Assembly (NCBI GenBank): GCA_023489335.1
Contig: JAMDCP010000011.1
Location: 1 to 64,000 of the forward strand
DNA length: 64,000 bases
Source of the DNA: Deltaproteobacteria bacterium
GTDB taxonomy: Bacteria; SZUA-79; Acidulodesulfobacterales; Acidulodesulfobacteraceae
Direction: 5' to 3'
Below the pieces are notes generated by a model. That model did not search any database, was not told the DNA's origin, and saw only the letters and a program-made list of their open reading frames with translations. Position numbers and translations under genes: made by a program. This document shows, piece by piece, positions 51,432-60,540 of the stretch (the stretch's first letter is position 1; each line of letters begins with the position of its first letter).

Positions 51432-52247
51432 ATGATAAAGGCTTTATCGGTTGCGGGTTTTGACGGTTCGGGCGGGGCGGGAATAACATCGGATACCAAG
51501 ATATTTTCGAGATTTAAAATATTCGGCCTGTCGGCGATAACCGCTATGACGGCGCAAAATCCCGATAACATCTACGGGATAATACCCGCGTCGGGAGATT
51601 TTTTCGATAAGGAGCTTAAAGCCGTTTTCGATTATTTTAAAGTTGACGCCGTCAAAACAGGTCTTATAGCCCGTGAAGAGCAAAGCCTGATATTAAGCGA
51701 ATATATAAAAAAATATATGGTTAAGATTGTCGTAATAGACCCCGTGTATATTTCAACCTCTAATAAAAGGCTTGCAATGAAGCATAGTAATTATCCCGAT
51801 TTTTTAATGCCTTTATTTAAACTTGCAACGGTTATTACTCCAAATATCATGGAGGCGGAATTAATTTCCGGAGAAAAGATCGATAATTTAAACGGAATGA
51901 AAAAGGCGGCGAAAAGAATTAAAGAAAGCATGCCCGGGATTAAAAACATTATAATAAAGGGGTCGCATATTAAGCCAGATTTGAATGATAATAAAATATA
52001 TAATGTTTTATTAGATTCGGAAAATAAATTTTTTGTCTCCATCAGCGAAAGGATTAAATTAGATAAAGAAATTCACGGCACAGGCTGCGCTTTTTCCGCA
52101 GCTTTAACGGCATATCTTGCGAAAGGTTTAAAAATAGAAGAAGCGCTTATTAAAACGGGAATGTTGGTTTCCAAATTTATAAAGGATTTCAGGAAGATTC
52201 CCGATAACAGCAGGGATAAACATATTTATATTACGGGGAATATATAG
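51432..52247 (+). CDS. thiD: Hydroxymethylpyrimidine/phosphomethylpyrimidine kinase
   Basis: 271 residues of the ribokinase fold: IKALSVAGFDGSGGAGITSD, then AITAMTAQNPD, VIDPVYISTSNKRL and the anion hole IHGTGCAFSAALTAYLAKGL. ThiD phosphorylates HMP-P for thiamine. Full length. Follows polX after 44 bp, probably by chance; thiE and thiC are at 35 kb. Confidence 0.93.
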   Translation: MIKALSVAGFDGSGGAGITSDTKIFSRFKIFGLSAITAMTAQNPDNIYGIIPASGDFFDKELKAVFDYFKVDAVKTGLIAREEQSLILSEYIKKYMVKIVVIDPVYISTSNKRLAMKHSNYPDFLMPLFKLATVITPNIMEAELISGEKIDNLNGMKKAAKRIKESMPGIKNIIIKGSHIKPDLNDNKIYNVLLDSENKFFVSISERIKLDKEIHGTGCAFSAALTAYLAKGLKIEEALIKTGMLVSKFIKDFRKIPDNSRDKHIYITGNI

Positions 52248-52257
52248 GTTAGCTGTC

Positions 52258-52932
52258 TTAGTTTACCGCTTTTTTAAGTATTTTGTTTAACCGGGGGTAT
52301 GGGCGGTATCCCACGATTTTTTTATAGAGAATGAGCCCCTTGTATATGAAAATAGTCGGGGTTCCGCTTACCTTTAACCTGCTTCCTGAAGCCATATTGC
52401 TTTTTATAAGCCTTTTGGCTAATCCGCTTTTAACGCAGGACTCTGCTTTTTTAAGATTTATAATCCCCTCTGTATGCGTTTTAAGGAAATAGTATAAATC
52501 TCCAACAGTGCTCCAATCTTTCTGGTAATGATACAGGAGGCTTCTTACCCTCAGATATTTCCCCTGAAATGCAGCGCAGTCCGCATATTCTGCTGCCTTA
52601 AAAGCGTAAGGGTGAATCAGCGTAAGGGGAAAATCGCGATATTCGATGAAAATTTTCCCTGTTTTAACATAATCTTTAATTATATAAGAAAGGTCTTTTT
52701 CTTCAAATTTTCTGCACCATGGGCATTGAAAATCCGAATACACGATAATTGTAACATTTGCGTTTGGGTTGCCTTCCTGACGATATTTATTAACGGTTTT
52801 GACAAAATTTTCATAGGAAAAACCATAAGCCTCCGTATTGGCATTGTTTAAAAATGCCAAACCAAGAAACAAAAATATTGTAATGAGGAACGGTATTTGT
52901 TTAAATAATTTGAATTTCGATATTTTAAACAT
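52258..52932 (-). CDS. DsbA-like periplasmic thiol oxidoreductase
   Basis: 224 residues with a signal peptide (hydrophobic ~13-30, ending NANTEAYG). Thioredoxin-fold domain with VTIIVYSDFQCPWCRKFEEK giving the CPWC active site, an alpha-helical insertion and SGTPTIFIYKG with the cis-Pro. Acts in disulfide bond formation or isomerisation in the periplasm. Convergent with thiD. Confidence 0.9.
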   Translation of the reverse strand: MFKISKFKLFKQIPFLITIFLFLGLAFLNNANTEAYGFSYENFVKTVNKYRQEGNPNANVTIIVYSDFQCPWCRKFEEKDLSYIIKDYVKTGKIFIEYRDFPLTLIHPYAFKAAEYADCAAFQGKYLRVRSLLYHYQKDWSTVGDLYYFLKTHTEGIINLKKAESCVKSGLAKRLIKSNMASGSRLKVSGTPTIFIYKGLILYKKIVGYRPYPRLNKILKKAVN

Positions 52933-52981
52933 GTTAGGTTTATATTAATATATTTTAATATAAAGTCAAGAAGATAAATTT

Positions 52982-53170
52982 TTATCCCGTAAAATGTTGA
53001 AAATGGGTCTTATCGGCGCCGCAAACGGGGCAAACCCAGTAGTCGGGAAGATCTTCGAACGGCGTTCCCGGTTCTATTCCTCCAATGGAATCTCCAACTT
53101 CCGGGTCATAAATATATCCGCAAACATCACATTGGTATTTAGGCAACGCAAGTTCCTCGGATTTCGCCAT
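52982..53170 (-). CDS. Rubredoxin
   Basis: 62 residues. [17 protein letters not shown] and [14 protein letters not shown] hold the two CxxC knuckles binding one iron; the [11 protein letters not shown] motif is classical. An electron carrier to oxygen- or peroxide-reducing enzymes or others. Short N-terminal extension ([11 protein letters not shown]). 153 bp from a second rubredoxin. Confidence 0.96.
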   Translation of the reverse strand: MAKSEELALPKYQCDVCGYIYDPEVGDSIGGIEPGTPFEDLPDYWVCPVCGADKTHFQHFTG

Positions 53171-53323
53171 TAACCGTCTCCTTTTAATGCTGTATTAAAG
53201 ATAACGATAAAAATGATACCATAATAATCATCGCAATGCAAACGATAATTTAACCTTTAATCCCGCGTTAGAAAATATCAATTATCCCCCCTCCCATAAA
53301 GAGGGAGGAGAGAGAGGGTCGTT

Positions 53324-53530
53324 TTACGATATTTTTACAAAATGGGTCTTGTCCATTTTACATATCGGGCATAGCCAATCGTCGGGTATATCCTCGAAAG
53401 GCGTTCCAGGGGCGATTCCGCCCTCGGGGTCGCCCTTTTCCGGATCATAGATGTAAGGACAGGCCTCGCATAAATACTTATCTTTTTCCGCTATATTTTG
53501 AATATCGTTTTTAGTTTGTATGTTTATCAT
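53324..53530 (-). CDS. Rubredoxin (second copy)
   Basis: 68 residues: [20 protein letters not shown] and [15 protein letters not shown]. The first knuckle reads CEACPY, with Pro where rubredoxins have Gly, and the second CPICKM, with Lys for Gly; these changes could shift the redox potential. Otherwise full length. AGGTAGG precedes the start. Tandem duplication of the neighbour is the likely origin, but the copies are well diverged. Confidence 0.92.
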   Translation of the reverse strand: MINIQTKNDIQNIAEKDKYLCEACPYIYDPEKGDPEGGIAPGTPFEDIPDDWLCPICKMDKTHFVKIS

Positions 53531-53677
53531 ATTGCCTACCTCTTTGTTTTAAAATGTTTTAAAATAAGCATAAGAATTAAAATAGGATATGATAATTGCC
53601 CGTTAAATCCATATATTAATTCCTACAATTAAATTATACCAAATTTCCACTGTTTTTCAAAGGCGCATTAAATGGGG

Positions 53678-55156
53678 CTACGACTCGACATAAGAAGAAA
53701 CGCCGGGAAAACTTTTGGCTTCAAATAACGCCGAGTACAGCTTAATAGCGTATATATCCGTCATGCCGCTAATATAATCGCTGCACATTACATAAAAGCC
53801 GCTTTTTCCAAATTCATCGTAAAATCCATTTTCGTATAACTCTTGAAAATCATCTGGATAAAGCTTCAAATTGTTTTTATCCGAAAATACGCAAAATAAC
53901 TTTTCTATAATGTTTTTAACCTTATACCTGTTTAACAGTATATCCTTGTTTTCCATAACAAGCCTGTATGAAATTTGTTTTAGCGCCTTGATTTCGACAT
54001 TAACCTCATTTTTCCAGATAAGATTATGTTTATATGAGTTGTCTTTAAAATCGAGCGGGATTTTTTTAATTAAATCGGTTTTGCCACGGCCGATATATTT
54101 TTCCCTGTCTTCTATATCTATGTTTAAAATAAATTTAGATATGTATCTTGAAAAAAATTCCTTTAAATCGGCTTTTACCTTAATTTGGCACATGGAAGGG
54201 TACCTGTTGCCTTCGGCATGAATCTGCGCCGGCTCGCGATTACGAAGGCTCCCTGCCGGGCTGTCGTCATTAAAAGCTTTGAATATATCCTTAAGGCCGT
54301 TAAAAAATTTATCTATCCCGGACTCTATTCCGGCTAAATCCGCGGTAAAAAACTTGCTCTGCCCCAAATATCTTTTGACTTTTAAATGGCCTTCCACGCC
54401 TATAAGTTTAGACTCGACCCCGTCTTCTAAATCGTGCGTTGCATACGCTATGTCATCCGCAGCGTTCAATATCTGGCATTCTAAGCATCTTGAAGCCTCA
54501 AAAAATTCTTCCTTAATATTTTTATTTTCATGTTTATTTATATAATGAAAATTTTTTTCTATAAATTCTATAAAGCTTTTTCCGTGAAGCCGTTCCAGTA
54601 TAAAAATATCGTTGTCGTATATAAAATGTTTTGATTTATCCGACAAAGAATAAGGCAGTTTATATTTTAATATTCCGTCAATCGTCTTTAGAGACGGATT
54701 TAGGCCGTATATTTTATTATTATCTTTGTCATAAAACTTTTTTTCGAGAAAGTTAAGTATTCTAATATTCTGGGCATTCGCCTCAAAACCGCGCTCTCCA
54801 TTGGTAATTTCTTTTAGTTTTTCATTTAAAATATATTCTCCCACATGCCCAAACGGCGGATGTCCTATATCATGGGCAAGGGAAATTGCTTCGATAAGGT
54901 CGATATCGATATTTAAACCATATTTTTTGTTTATATTAGATGCAATGGAGCGGGCTATCTGGGAAACCTCGAGCGAATGCGTCAGCCTTGTTCTATAATA
55001 ATCCAGAGTAAAAACCCCAAAAACCTGGGTCTTGTTGCGAAGCCTCCTGAATGCGCCGGAGTGAATTATCCTGTCCCTGTCTATTTGATAAGGCGTCCTT
55101 ATCCCTTCCTCTTTTTTATTATCATATTCGTATTCATAAACCCTCCCGGATTCCAT
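53678..55156 (-). CDS. dgt: Deoxyguanosinetriphosphate triphosphohydrolase-like HD protein
   Basis: 492 residues of the dNTPase HD family: DRDRIIHSGAFRRLRNKTQV, TRLTHSLEVSQIARSIASNI with HD metal ligands, EAISLAHDIGHPPFGHVGEY, and NAADDIAYATHDLEDGVES. The enzyme hydrolyses dGTP or other dNTPs to nucleoside and tripolyphosphate. Length is normal for type 1 enzymes. Single gene. Confidence 0.9.
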   Translation of the reverse strand: MESGRVYEYEYDNKKEEGIRTPYQIDRDRIIHSGAFRRLRNKTQVFGVFTLDYYRTRLTHSLEVSQIARSIASNINKKYGLNIDIDLIEAISLAHDIGHPPFGHVGEYILNEKLKEITNGERGFEANAQNIRILNFLEKKFYDKDNNKIYGLNPSLKTIDGILKYKLPYSLSDKSKHFIYDNDIFILERLHGKSFIEFIEKNFHYINKHENKNIKEEFFEASRCLECQILNAADDIAYATHDLEDGVESKLIGVEGHLKVKRYLGQSKFFTADLAGIESGIDKFFNGLKDIFKAFNDDSPAGSLRNREPAQIHAEGNRYPSMCQIKVKADLKEFFSRYISKFILNIDIEDREKYIGRGKTDLIKKIPLDFKDNSYKHNLIWKNEVNVEIKALKQISYRLVMENKDILLNRYKVKNIIEKLFCVFSDKNNLKLYPDDFQELYENGFYDEFGKSGFYVMCSDYISGMTDIYAIKLYSALFEAKSFPGVSSYVES

Positions 55157-55271
55157 AACTTACCCCTTTAGCCAGATACTCTCCACTTTAGACTTGCTTT
55201 TACATTTTATTAAATATATACTAATTCAACATTTTTAAAAAGTAAAATTTTTTTAGGTGGGAGAAATAAAA

Positions 55272-55835
55272 ATGAAAAATAAAAAAATAGCAGATGATAA
55301 GCATACGCCGGCAAAAAAGGCGCCTTCGGCAAAAGATAAAGACGCAACTACGCCTAATGAGAATGAAATTGAAAATCACCCAACCTCAACCGTGTTTTCG
55401 GATAAAGAATTAGGGGAAATAAAGGAAACCCTGACCCTCATGAAAAGGGCAATTTTTAAGGAGATAGATGCAAGCATTAAAGAGGGTTCGTCAAAAGATT
55501 CTTCCGAATACCAGGGGGATAACTATGATATTGCGTCAAACGAAAGAGATCGTGAACTTTCATATATGCTTGGAGATAGGGAAAGGAAAAAAGTAAGGGA
55601 AATAGACAACGCCCTTCTTAAAATAAAAGAAGGAACATACGGGGTTTGCGATGAATGCGGAGAGCCGATATCAAAAAAAAGGCTGAAAGTAATTCCTTAT
55701 TCCAATTTATGTATAAATTGCCAATCCCGCGCCGAAGAGGAAGGCAAGATGCAGGCAACGGAGGATTATATCGAAAACCTTAGACACTTATCCCTGATGG
55801 ACGAGGATAGCACATTTAAAGACCCGGATGAGTAA
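55272..55835 (+). CDS. DksA/TraR-type zinc-finger protein
   Basis: 187 residues from ATG 55272, after AGGTGGGAG; a GTG at 55257 would add five residues. Lys/Ala-rich tail of ~55 residues first, then the DksA coiled-coil core (SYMLGDRERKKVREIDNALL) and zinc finger CDECGEPISKKRL with NLCINCQS. DksA-like proteins modulate RNA polymerase with ppGpp. Coiled-coil tip residues DxxA are not plainly visible. Its stop overlaps the convergent ATPase gene by 20 bases. Confidence 0.88.
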   Translation: MKNKKIADDKHTPAKKAPSAKDKDATTPNENEIENHPTSTVFSDKELGEIKETLTLMKRAIFKEIDASIKEGSSKDSSEYQGDNYDIASNERDRELSYMLGDRERKKVREIDNALLKIKEGTYGVCDECGEPISKKRLKVIPYSNLCINCQSRAEEEGKMQATEDYIENLRHLSLMDEDSTFKDPDE

Positions 55836-56814
55836 AAGGAAAAAAACAGCTTGCCATTCTGTTATCCCCGACATCTTTTAGCGGGGGTTCGTTTTTTTCG
55901 CATATTTCTTTTGAAGCGTAGCACTTTTTAAAATACACACACCCCTTTTCTATCCCTTTTTCTTTGCTAATTAAGCCTGAACCCGCATTTTTTCCGTTTA
56001 AACCCGTAAAATTTAACTGTTTTTTGAAATTATAAGGCAGCATCGAATTATAAAGGATATTGGAATAAGGGTGGGCAGGTTCTTTAAAAAAATCCTGAGA
56101 CGGCGAAATTTCCATTATTTTTCCGCCGTACATAACGCAAACCCTATCCGCAATATGCCTTACTATCTTTAAATCATGGGTTATAAAGATGTAGCTCATC
56201 TTATCATGCGCCTGTAAATCCATAAGGAGATTCAACACCTGCGCCGATATGGACATATCTAGAGCGGATACGGGCTCGTCGAGAATTAGAAGCTCAGGAC
56301 TTACGGAAAGGCTTCTTGCTATTCCCACCCTTTGCCTTTGCCCCCCGGATAATTCGTAAGGATAGCTGTGTAGAATTTCTTCGCTTAACCCTACATTCTT
56401 TAATAAAGAAGCGGCAAAATCAAGCCTATCCCTTTTTTTGATAATGTTGTTCTTAACGGCGGGATAAGAAATTATCTTATATATCTTTTTTTTTGGATTT
56501 AACGACGAATACGGGTCCTGAAAAACTATTTGGATTTTTTTTCTAAAGTTTTTCTTTTTATCCTTATAATCTAATAATTCCCCATCGTAATAAATATCTC
56601 CGGAGGTCTTGTTTATTAAACCGGCAACCAATTTAGCAAGAGTCGATTTGCCGCAGCCTGTTTCCCCGACCACCGCAAAAATCTCATTTCTAAAGACCTC
56701 GAAGGTTATGTCGTCAACCGCTTTAATAACATCTCTCTTAATATCGAATACGGACTTATAATATTTATAATATTTTGAGAGATTCAAGGCATTTAAAATT
56801 ATTTCTTTCTCCAT
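55816..56814 (-). CDS. Oligopeptide/dipeptide ABC transporter ATPase, OppF type
   Basis: 332 residues from ATG 56814. Walker A GETGCGKSTLAKL, Q-loop FQDPYSSLNPK, signature LSGGQRQRVGIARSL, Walker B LLILDEP and the C-terminal oligopeptide-type Cys-rich tail (GCVYFKKCYASKEICEKNEP), which may bind an Fe-S cluster. An upstream in-frame TTG at 56910 overlapping OppD is an alternative start. No permease or binding-protein gene is present here. Confidence 0.9.
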   Translation of the reverse strand: MEKEIILNALNLSKYYKYYKSVFDIKRDVIKAVDDITFEVFRNEIFAVVGETGCGKSTLAKLVAGLINKTSGDIYYDGELLDYKDKKKNFRKKIQIVFQDPYSSLNPKKKIYKIISYPAVKNNIIKKRDRLDFAASLLKNVGLSEEILHSYPYELSGGQRQRVGIARSLSVSPELLILDEPVSALDMSISAQVLNLLMDLQAHDKMSYIFITHDLKIVRHIADRVCVMYGGKIMEISPSQDFFKEPAHPYSNILYNSMLPYNFKKQLNFTGLNGKNAGSGLISKEKGIEKGCVYFKKCYASKEICEKNEPPLKDVGDNRMASCFFPFTHPGL

Positions 56815-56887
56815 ATTTTGCTTAGTTTTATTATTTATTTTACCGGTTTCCTTTTTTATGTTAGCTTTATTTTTCCGCGCGAAGGAG

Positions 56888-57901
56888 TTATACCTTAATA
56901 CACCTGGCAAACATGCCCCTGCTTATCTCGTTTAAGGGAATGTTTTTTAAGCAATTATTATCTCTTTTAAAGCACCTGCTATAAAACCTGCACTTTCCTT
57001 CCGTAAAATCATCTTTTGTTAAATAACCCGGTATCGTAAATAGTTTTTGTTTCGGCATGTAATCCGCAGGTAAAGAAGGAACGCTATTAATTAAGGAAAC
57101 GGTATAGGGATGCAAAGGGTTATCCATAATTTCCTCCGTTTTTCCGCATTCCATCACCTGCCCTGCATAAAACACATAAATCTTATCGGATATATTTTTT
57201 GCAATGCTTAAGTCGTGCGTTATAAAAATAATTCCAAGATTCGATTCGAGTTTTATCTTTTCGATAAGGCTTAAAACCTGCAAGGATGTGGTAACATCAA
57301 GCGCCGTGGTGGGTTCGTCCGCGATTAAAAAACAGGGATTAAGCACCATGGCCATTGCAATCATAACCCGCTGCCTCATGCCCCCCGATAATTCATGAGG
57401 GTATGCGTTAAACCTTGCCTTCCCGTCGATGTTCATACGATTAAGATAGGAAATTGCAATTTCTTTTGCCTCGGGTTTGCCTATTTTTTTATGGGCAAAT
57501 ATTGCCTCGGTAATCTGTTCTCCTATTTTAATGACAGGGTTTAACGAGGTATTAGGGTCTTGAAATACAATCGACACCAACCTTCCCCTTACAGAGGGGA
57601 GATTTTTCGGATTTAGCCTCATAATGTCTAACTCCTCTTTTTCCCCGGGGCATTTTATTTTAACGGAACCGGAAACTACTTCGGAGACATCGGGCGGGTT
57701 TAATCTCATAATGGAAAGCCCTAAAAACGATTTGCCGCTCCCGGATTCCCCGACAACGGCCGCAATTTCGCCGCCGTTTACATATAAATCTACGGAATCG
57801 ACCACATTTATATGTCTGCCGGCATTTTTTTTTGGGTACAATCTTACGGTCAGGTCTTTTATTTCAAGGTTCATTGTTTTAGTTTTACCGCCATATGCCA
57901 T
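56888..57901 (-). CDS. Oligopeptide/dipeptide ABC transporter ATPase, OppD type
   Basis: 337 residues. Walker [14 protein letters not shown]-loop [18 protein letters not shown], signature [15 protein letters not shown], Walker [13 protein letters not shown] and terminal Cys-rich segment ([19 protein letters not shown]). Pairs with the OppF-type gene just downstream. An internal start nine codons in is possible. Six bases lie between its start and the argS stop, so the ATPases may be transcribed with argS. Confidence 0.9.
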   Translation of the reverse strand: MAYGGKTKTMNLEIKDLTVRLYPKKNAGRHINVVDSVDLYVNGGEIAAVVGESGSGKSFLGLSIMRLNPPDVSEVVSGSVKIKCPGEKEELDIMRLNPKNLPSVRGRLVSIVFQDPNTSLNPVIKIGEQITEAIFAHKKIGKPEAKEIAISYLNRMNIDGKARFNAYPHELSGGMRQRVMIAMAMVLNPCFLIADEPTTALDVTTSLQVLSLIEKIKLESNLGIIFITHDLSIAKNISDKIYVFYAGQVMECGKTEEIMDNPLHPYTVSLINSVPSLPADYMPKQKLFTIPGYLTKDDFTEGKCRFYSRCFKRDNNCLKNIPLNEISRGMFARCIKV

Positions 57902-57906
57902 ATAAA

Positions 57907-59895
57907 TTACATTCTTTCAAGAATCGGTATGCAAAGAAGTTTTAAAGCATTGATTAAAACTATCTTAATTGCCGCCAGCAGATAAAGGCGGGGCTTGATA
58001 TATTCGTAATCCCGGCCGAGCAGCCTGTAATTTTGATAATATTTGTTAAAAAGGGATGCCAATTCCAGAATATATGAACTTATTACGGAAGGCTCGTTCA
58101 AATTTAAGGCGCCCTGGATATTGTCCCCAAAAAGGGATATCTGCTTTGCAATATTATATATGTCGCTGAAATCTTCGTCTTCCCTGCGTATTCGGTAAAC
58201 TCCCTCGCTTTCCGCGCCCGCCGGTTTTTCCGGTAATCCCCCAAGCTTGTCGATAAGGCTGCCTATCCTTGCCGCCGTGTACTGTAGATAAGGACCCGTC
58301 TGTCCTTCGAACGATAAAACATTATCCCAATTAAAATTGACGTCGGTATTACGGCGGGTTTTGAGGTCGTTGAAAATAACCGCTCCAAGGCCGACTTTAA
58401 GCGCGATATCCTCGATTTCTTTTTGCTCATAAGACGGGTTAACTTTTGCGGTAGGCGGCATTTCCAGGCTTAATTTGTCATCTTTCGCAATCCCGGCTAT
58501 TTTTTCCATAGCCTTTGCCTTTGCCTCGTCGATGTAATCCTCCAGAAAGACTAAATTGCCCTTTCTTGTTGACATGCCGATTATTCTGCCAAATTTCACA
58601 TGAACCAGCCTGCCGCTTACGGAAGAGGCATATTTTTGAAAAATAGGGTTATTGTTTGGTATATCTTTGTTATCCCTTAATATATCAAAAATATTAAAAA
58701 GCTGGTTAAAGTGCAGTGACTGTTCCGAGCCGACAACATAAATCATTTTATCGTAATTGTATTTTGCCATTCTTAATACCGCCGTAACAATATCCCTCGA
58801 AAGATAAAGGGATGTTCCGTCGCTTTTGGCAATTAACGCCGGAGTTTTCATGTCTTTCAGGGGCACGATTATAGCCCCTTCGCTTTCGGCAGCCAATCCG
58901 CTTTTATAAAGTATTTCCACAACTTCATTAGCGAATTCGGCGCTTTGTGATTCCCCTTCGTAAACATCGAAGGAGATTCCGATTAAATTATAAATCCGCT
59001 TAAATTCTTCGATGCTTAAGCTCCTAAAAAGCCTCCATATGTCATATTGTCCGGTACCAGTTCCGCAAAAGGCGCTCTTATTTTCGGCGGTTATTTTTAT
59101 GTCCGGACATTCGTCTTCTTTTTTCTGAATATTCGCGCTGTTTTGCAAGTTTTCTAAATGCTTTTCCAGCGCCCTCCTATATTTTAATATATTTTCTTCC
59201 AGCCTTTTAAAGTTAAGCCTTGCATCTTCCTCGAGGCTTAAGTCTGTTTGAGCTTCTTTATGAATCCGCACATAGAGTCCGTATAAAGCCTTAATGGGAT
59301 CTTTTTCGAATTCGTGAAAATCGATATCGCCGTAGCGACAAAATGCGGTAATAAGTTTGCCGAACTGGGTTCCAAAATCGCCAAGATAGTTTATCTTTAA
59401 GACATTATATCCGCAAAATTCATAAATATTGGCAAGGCTCATTCCTATAACGGTTGACCTCAGGTGTCCTACTCCAAAAGGCTTTGCTATGTTCGGGGAC
59501 GAAAAATCTATGATAACCTTTTCAGGTTTGCGGGGGAGACTTCTTCCGTAATCGTTATCATGTTTTAAAACATCTTCTACGATAACCCTGATAAATTTTT
59601 CTTTATGAACAAAAAAATTGACATAGGGACCTTTTATTTCTATCTTGCTAAAAAAATCTTTTATTTGCTCAAAATTAGTCTGCGCATAATTTAGAAATTC
59701 CGAAGCGACATCCCCGGTCTTGCCTTTAAAACCATATTTAGCCAGATAATAAGAGGCGACGGAATAATCTCCGTAAGAAGCATCCGGCGGGGTTTTAATA
59801 AGTTTTTCGGCCTCTTCCCTATCAATATCCTGCTTATTTTTTTCTCTAATAAACGATGTAATAAGCGAAATTAAGTTTTCTTTAAAAGCATCCAT
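57907..59895 (-). CDS. argS: Arginyl-tRNA synthetase
   Basis: 662 residues, longer than the usual ~560. N-terminal Add-1 domain; class I HIGH-like FGVGHLRSTVIG; KMSKS-like MSTRKGNLVFLEDY; C-terminal DALR helices (SSYILELASLFNKYYQNYRL). Extra length is largely an insertion around residues 235-285 (charged, QNSANIQKKEDECPDIKI) that is absent from most ArgS. Otherwise complete. Confidence 0.95.
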   Translation of the reverse strand: MDAFKENLISLITSFIREKNKQDIDREEAEKLIKTPPDASYGDYSVASYYLAKYGFKGKTGDVASEFLNYAQTNFEQIKDFFSKIEIKGPYVNFFVHKEKFIRVIVEDVLKHDNDYGRSLPRKPEKVIIDFSSPNIAKPFGVGHLRSTVIGMSLANIYEFCGYNVLKINYLGDFGTQFGKLITAFCRYGDIDFHEFEKDPIKALYGLYVRIHKEAQTDLSLEEDARLNFKRLEENILKYRRALEKHLENLQNSANIQKKEDECPDIKITAENKSAFCGTGTGQYDIWRLFRSLSIEEFKRIYNLIGISFDVYEGESQSAEFANEVVEILYKSGLAAESEGAIIVPLKDMKTPALIAKSDGTSLYLSRDIVTAVLRMAKYNYDKMIYVVGSEQSLHFNQLFNIFDILRDNKDIPNNNPIFQKYASSVSGRLVHVKFGRIIGMSTRKGNLVFLEDYIDEAKAKAMEKIAGIAKDDKLSLEMPPTAKVNPSYEQKEIEDIALKVGLGAVIFNDLKTRRNTDVNFNWDNVLSFEGQTGPYLQYTAARIGSLIDKLGGLPEKPAGAESEGVYRIRREDEDFSDIYNIAKQISLFGDNIQGALNLNEPSVISSYILELASLFNKYYQNYRLLGRDYEYIKPRLYLLAAIKIVLINALKLLCIPILERM

Positions 59896-59949
59896 TATTT
59901 ATTTTAGCCTTTTTTGCGCGATTTTGATTTACCCCGTGAAGCGAACGAC

Positions 59950-60522
59950 CTATGCAAAGGCAAGCTCGACTATCTCACATATAATATGGGCGATTAGAAT
60001 GTGGTTTTCCTGTATTCTCGGCGTGTCCTTGGAAGGAATTTTTATTATAAAATCGCACATATTTGCCATTTCACCGCCGTCTTTTCCCGTAAAACCGATA
60101 ATCTTCATACCCAGTTCTTTAGCTTTTATAATAGCCGATATTATATTCTTTGAGTTTCCCGATGTCGATATGCCCCAAAATATATCCCCTTTGCGGCCGT
60201 TTGCCTCTAATTGCCTCGAAAATATTCTGGAAAAATCGTAGTCGTTGGCAATCGCGGTTAAATTGGAAGTGTTAACGGTAAGGCTTTCTGCGGGAAGCGC
60301 CTTTCTTTCCTTATAAAATCTCGAGACAAGTTCGGCGGCTATGTGTTGGGCGTCGGCGGCCGAACCGCCGTTCCCCGCAATAAAAATTTTTCCGCCGCTT
60401 TTATAGGCGCAGGTGATGGCTCCGGATATTTCGTTTATCGCCTTAATAATTTCCATGTTTGAGGCTGTCAGCCCCAAAAGCCTTTGTGCATCGCTGAATC
60501 TTTCGGTTATTAAATGTTCCAT
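59950..60522 (-). CDS. gmhA: Sedoheptulose 7-phosphate isomerase (SIS domain)
   Basis: 190 residues: SGGKIFIAGNGGSAADAQHI, ALPAESLTVNTSNLTAIAND, FWGISTSGNSKNIISAIIKA and GFTGKDGGEM are the GmhA signatures. The enzyme starts ADP-heptose synthesis for LPS, again indicating an outer membrane. Near-normal length. Between argS and purD on the same strand; spacing of 18 bp to purD suggests cotranscription. Confidence 0.93.
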   Translation of the reverse strand: MEHLITERFSDAQRLLGLTASNMEIIKAINEISGAITCAYKSGGKIFIAGNGGSAADAQHIAAELVSRFYKERKALPAESLTVNTSNLTAIANDYDFSRIFSRQLEANGRKGDIFWGISTSGNSKNIISAIIKAKELGMKIIGFTGKDGGEMANMCDFIIKIPSKDTPRIQENHILIAHIICEIVELAFA

Positions 60523-60540
60523 GAATATAATATTAATATT

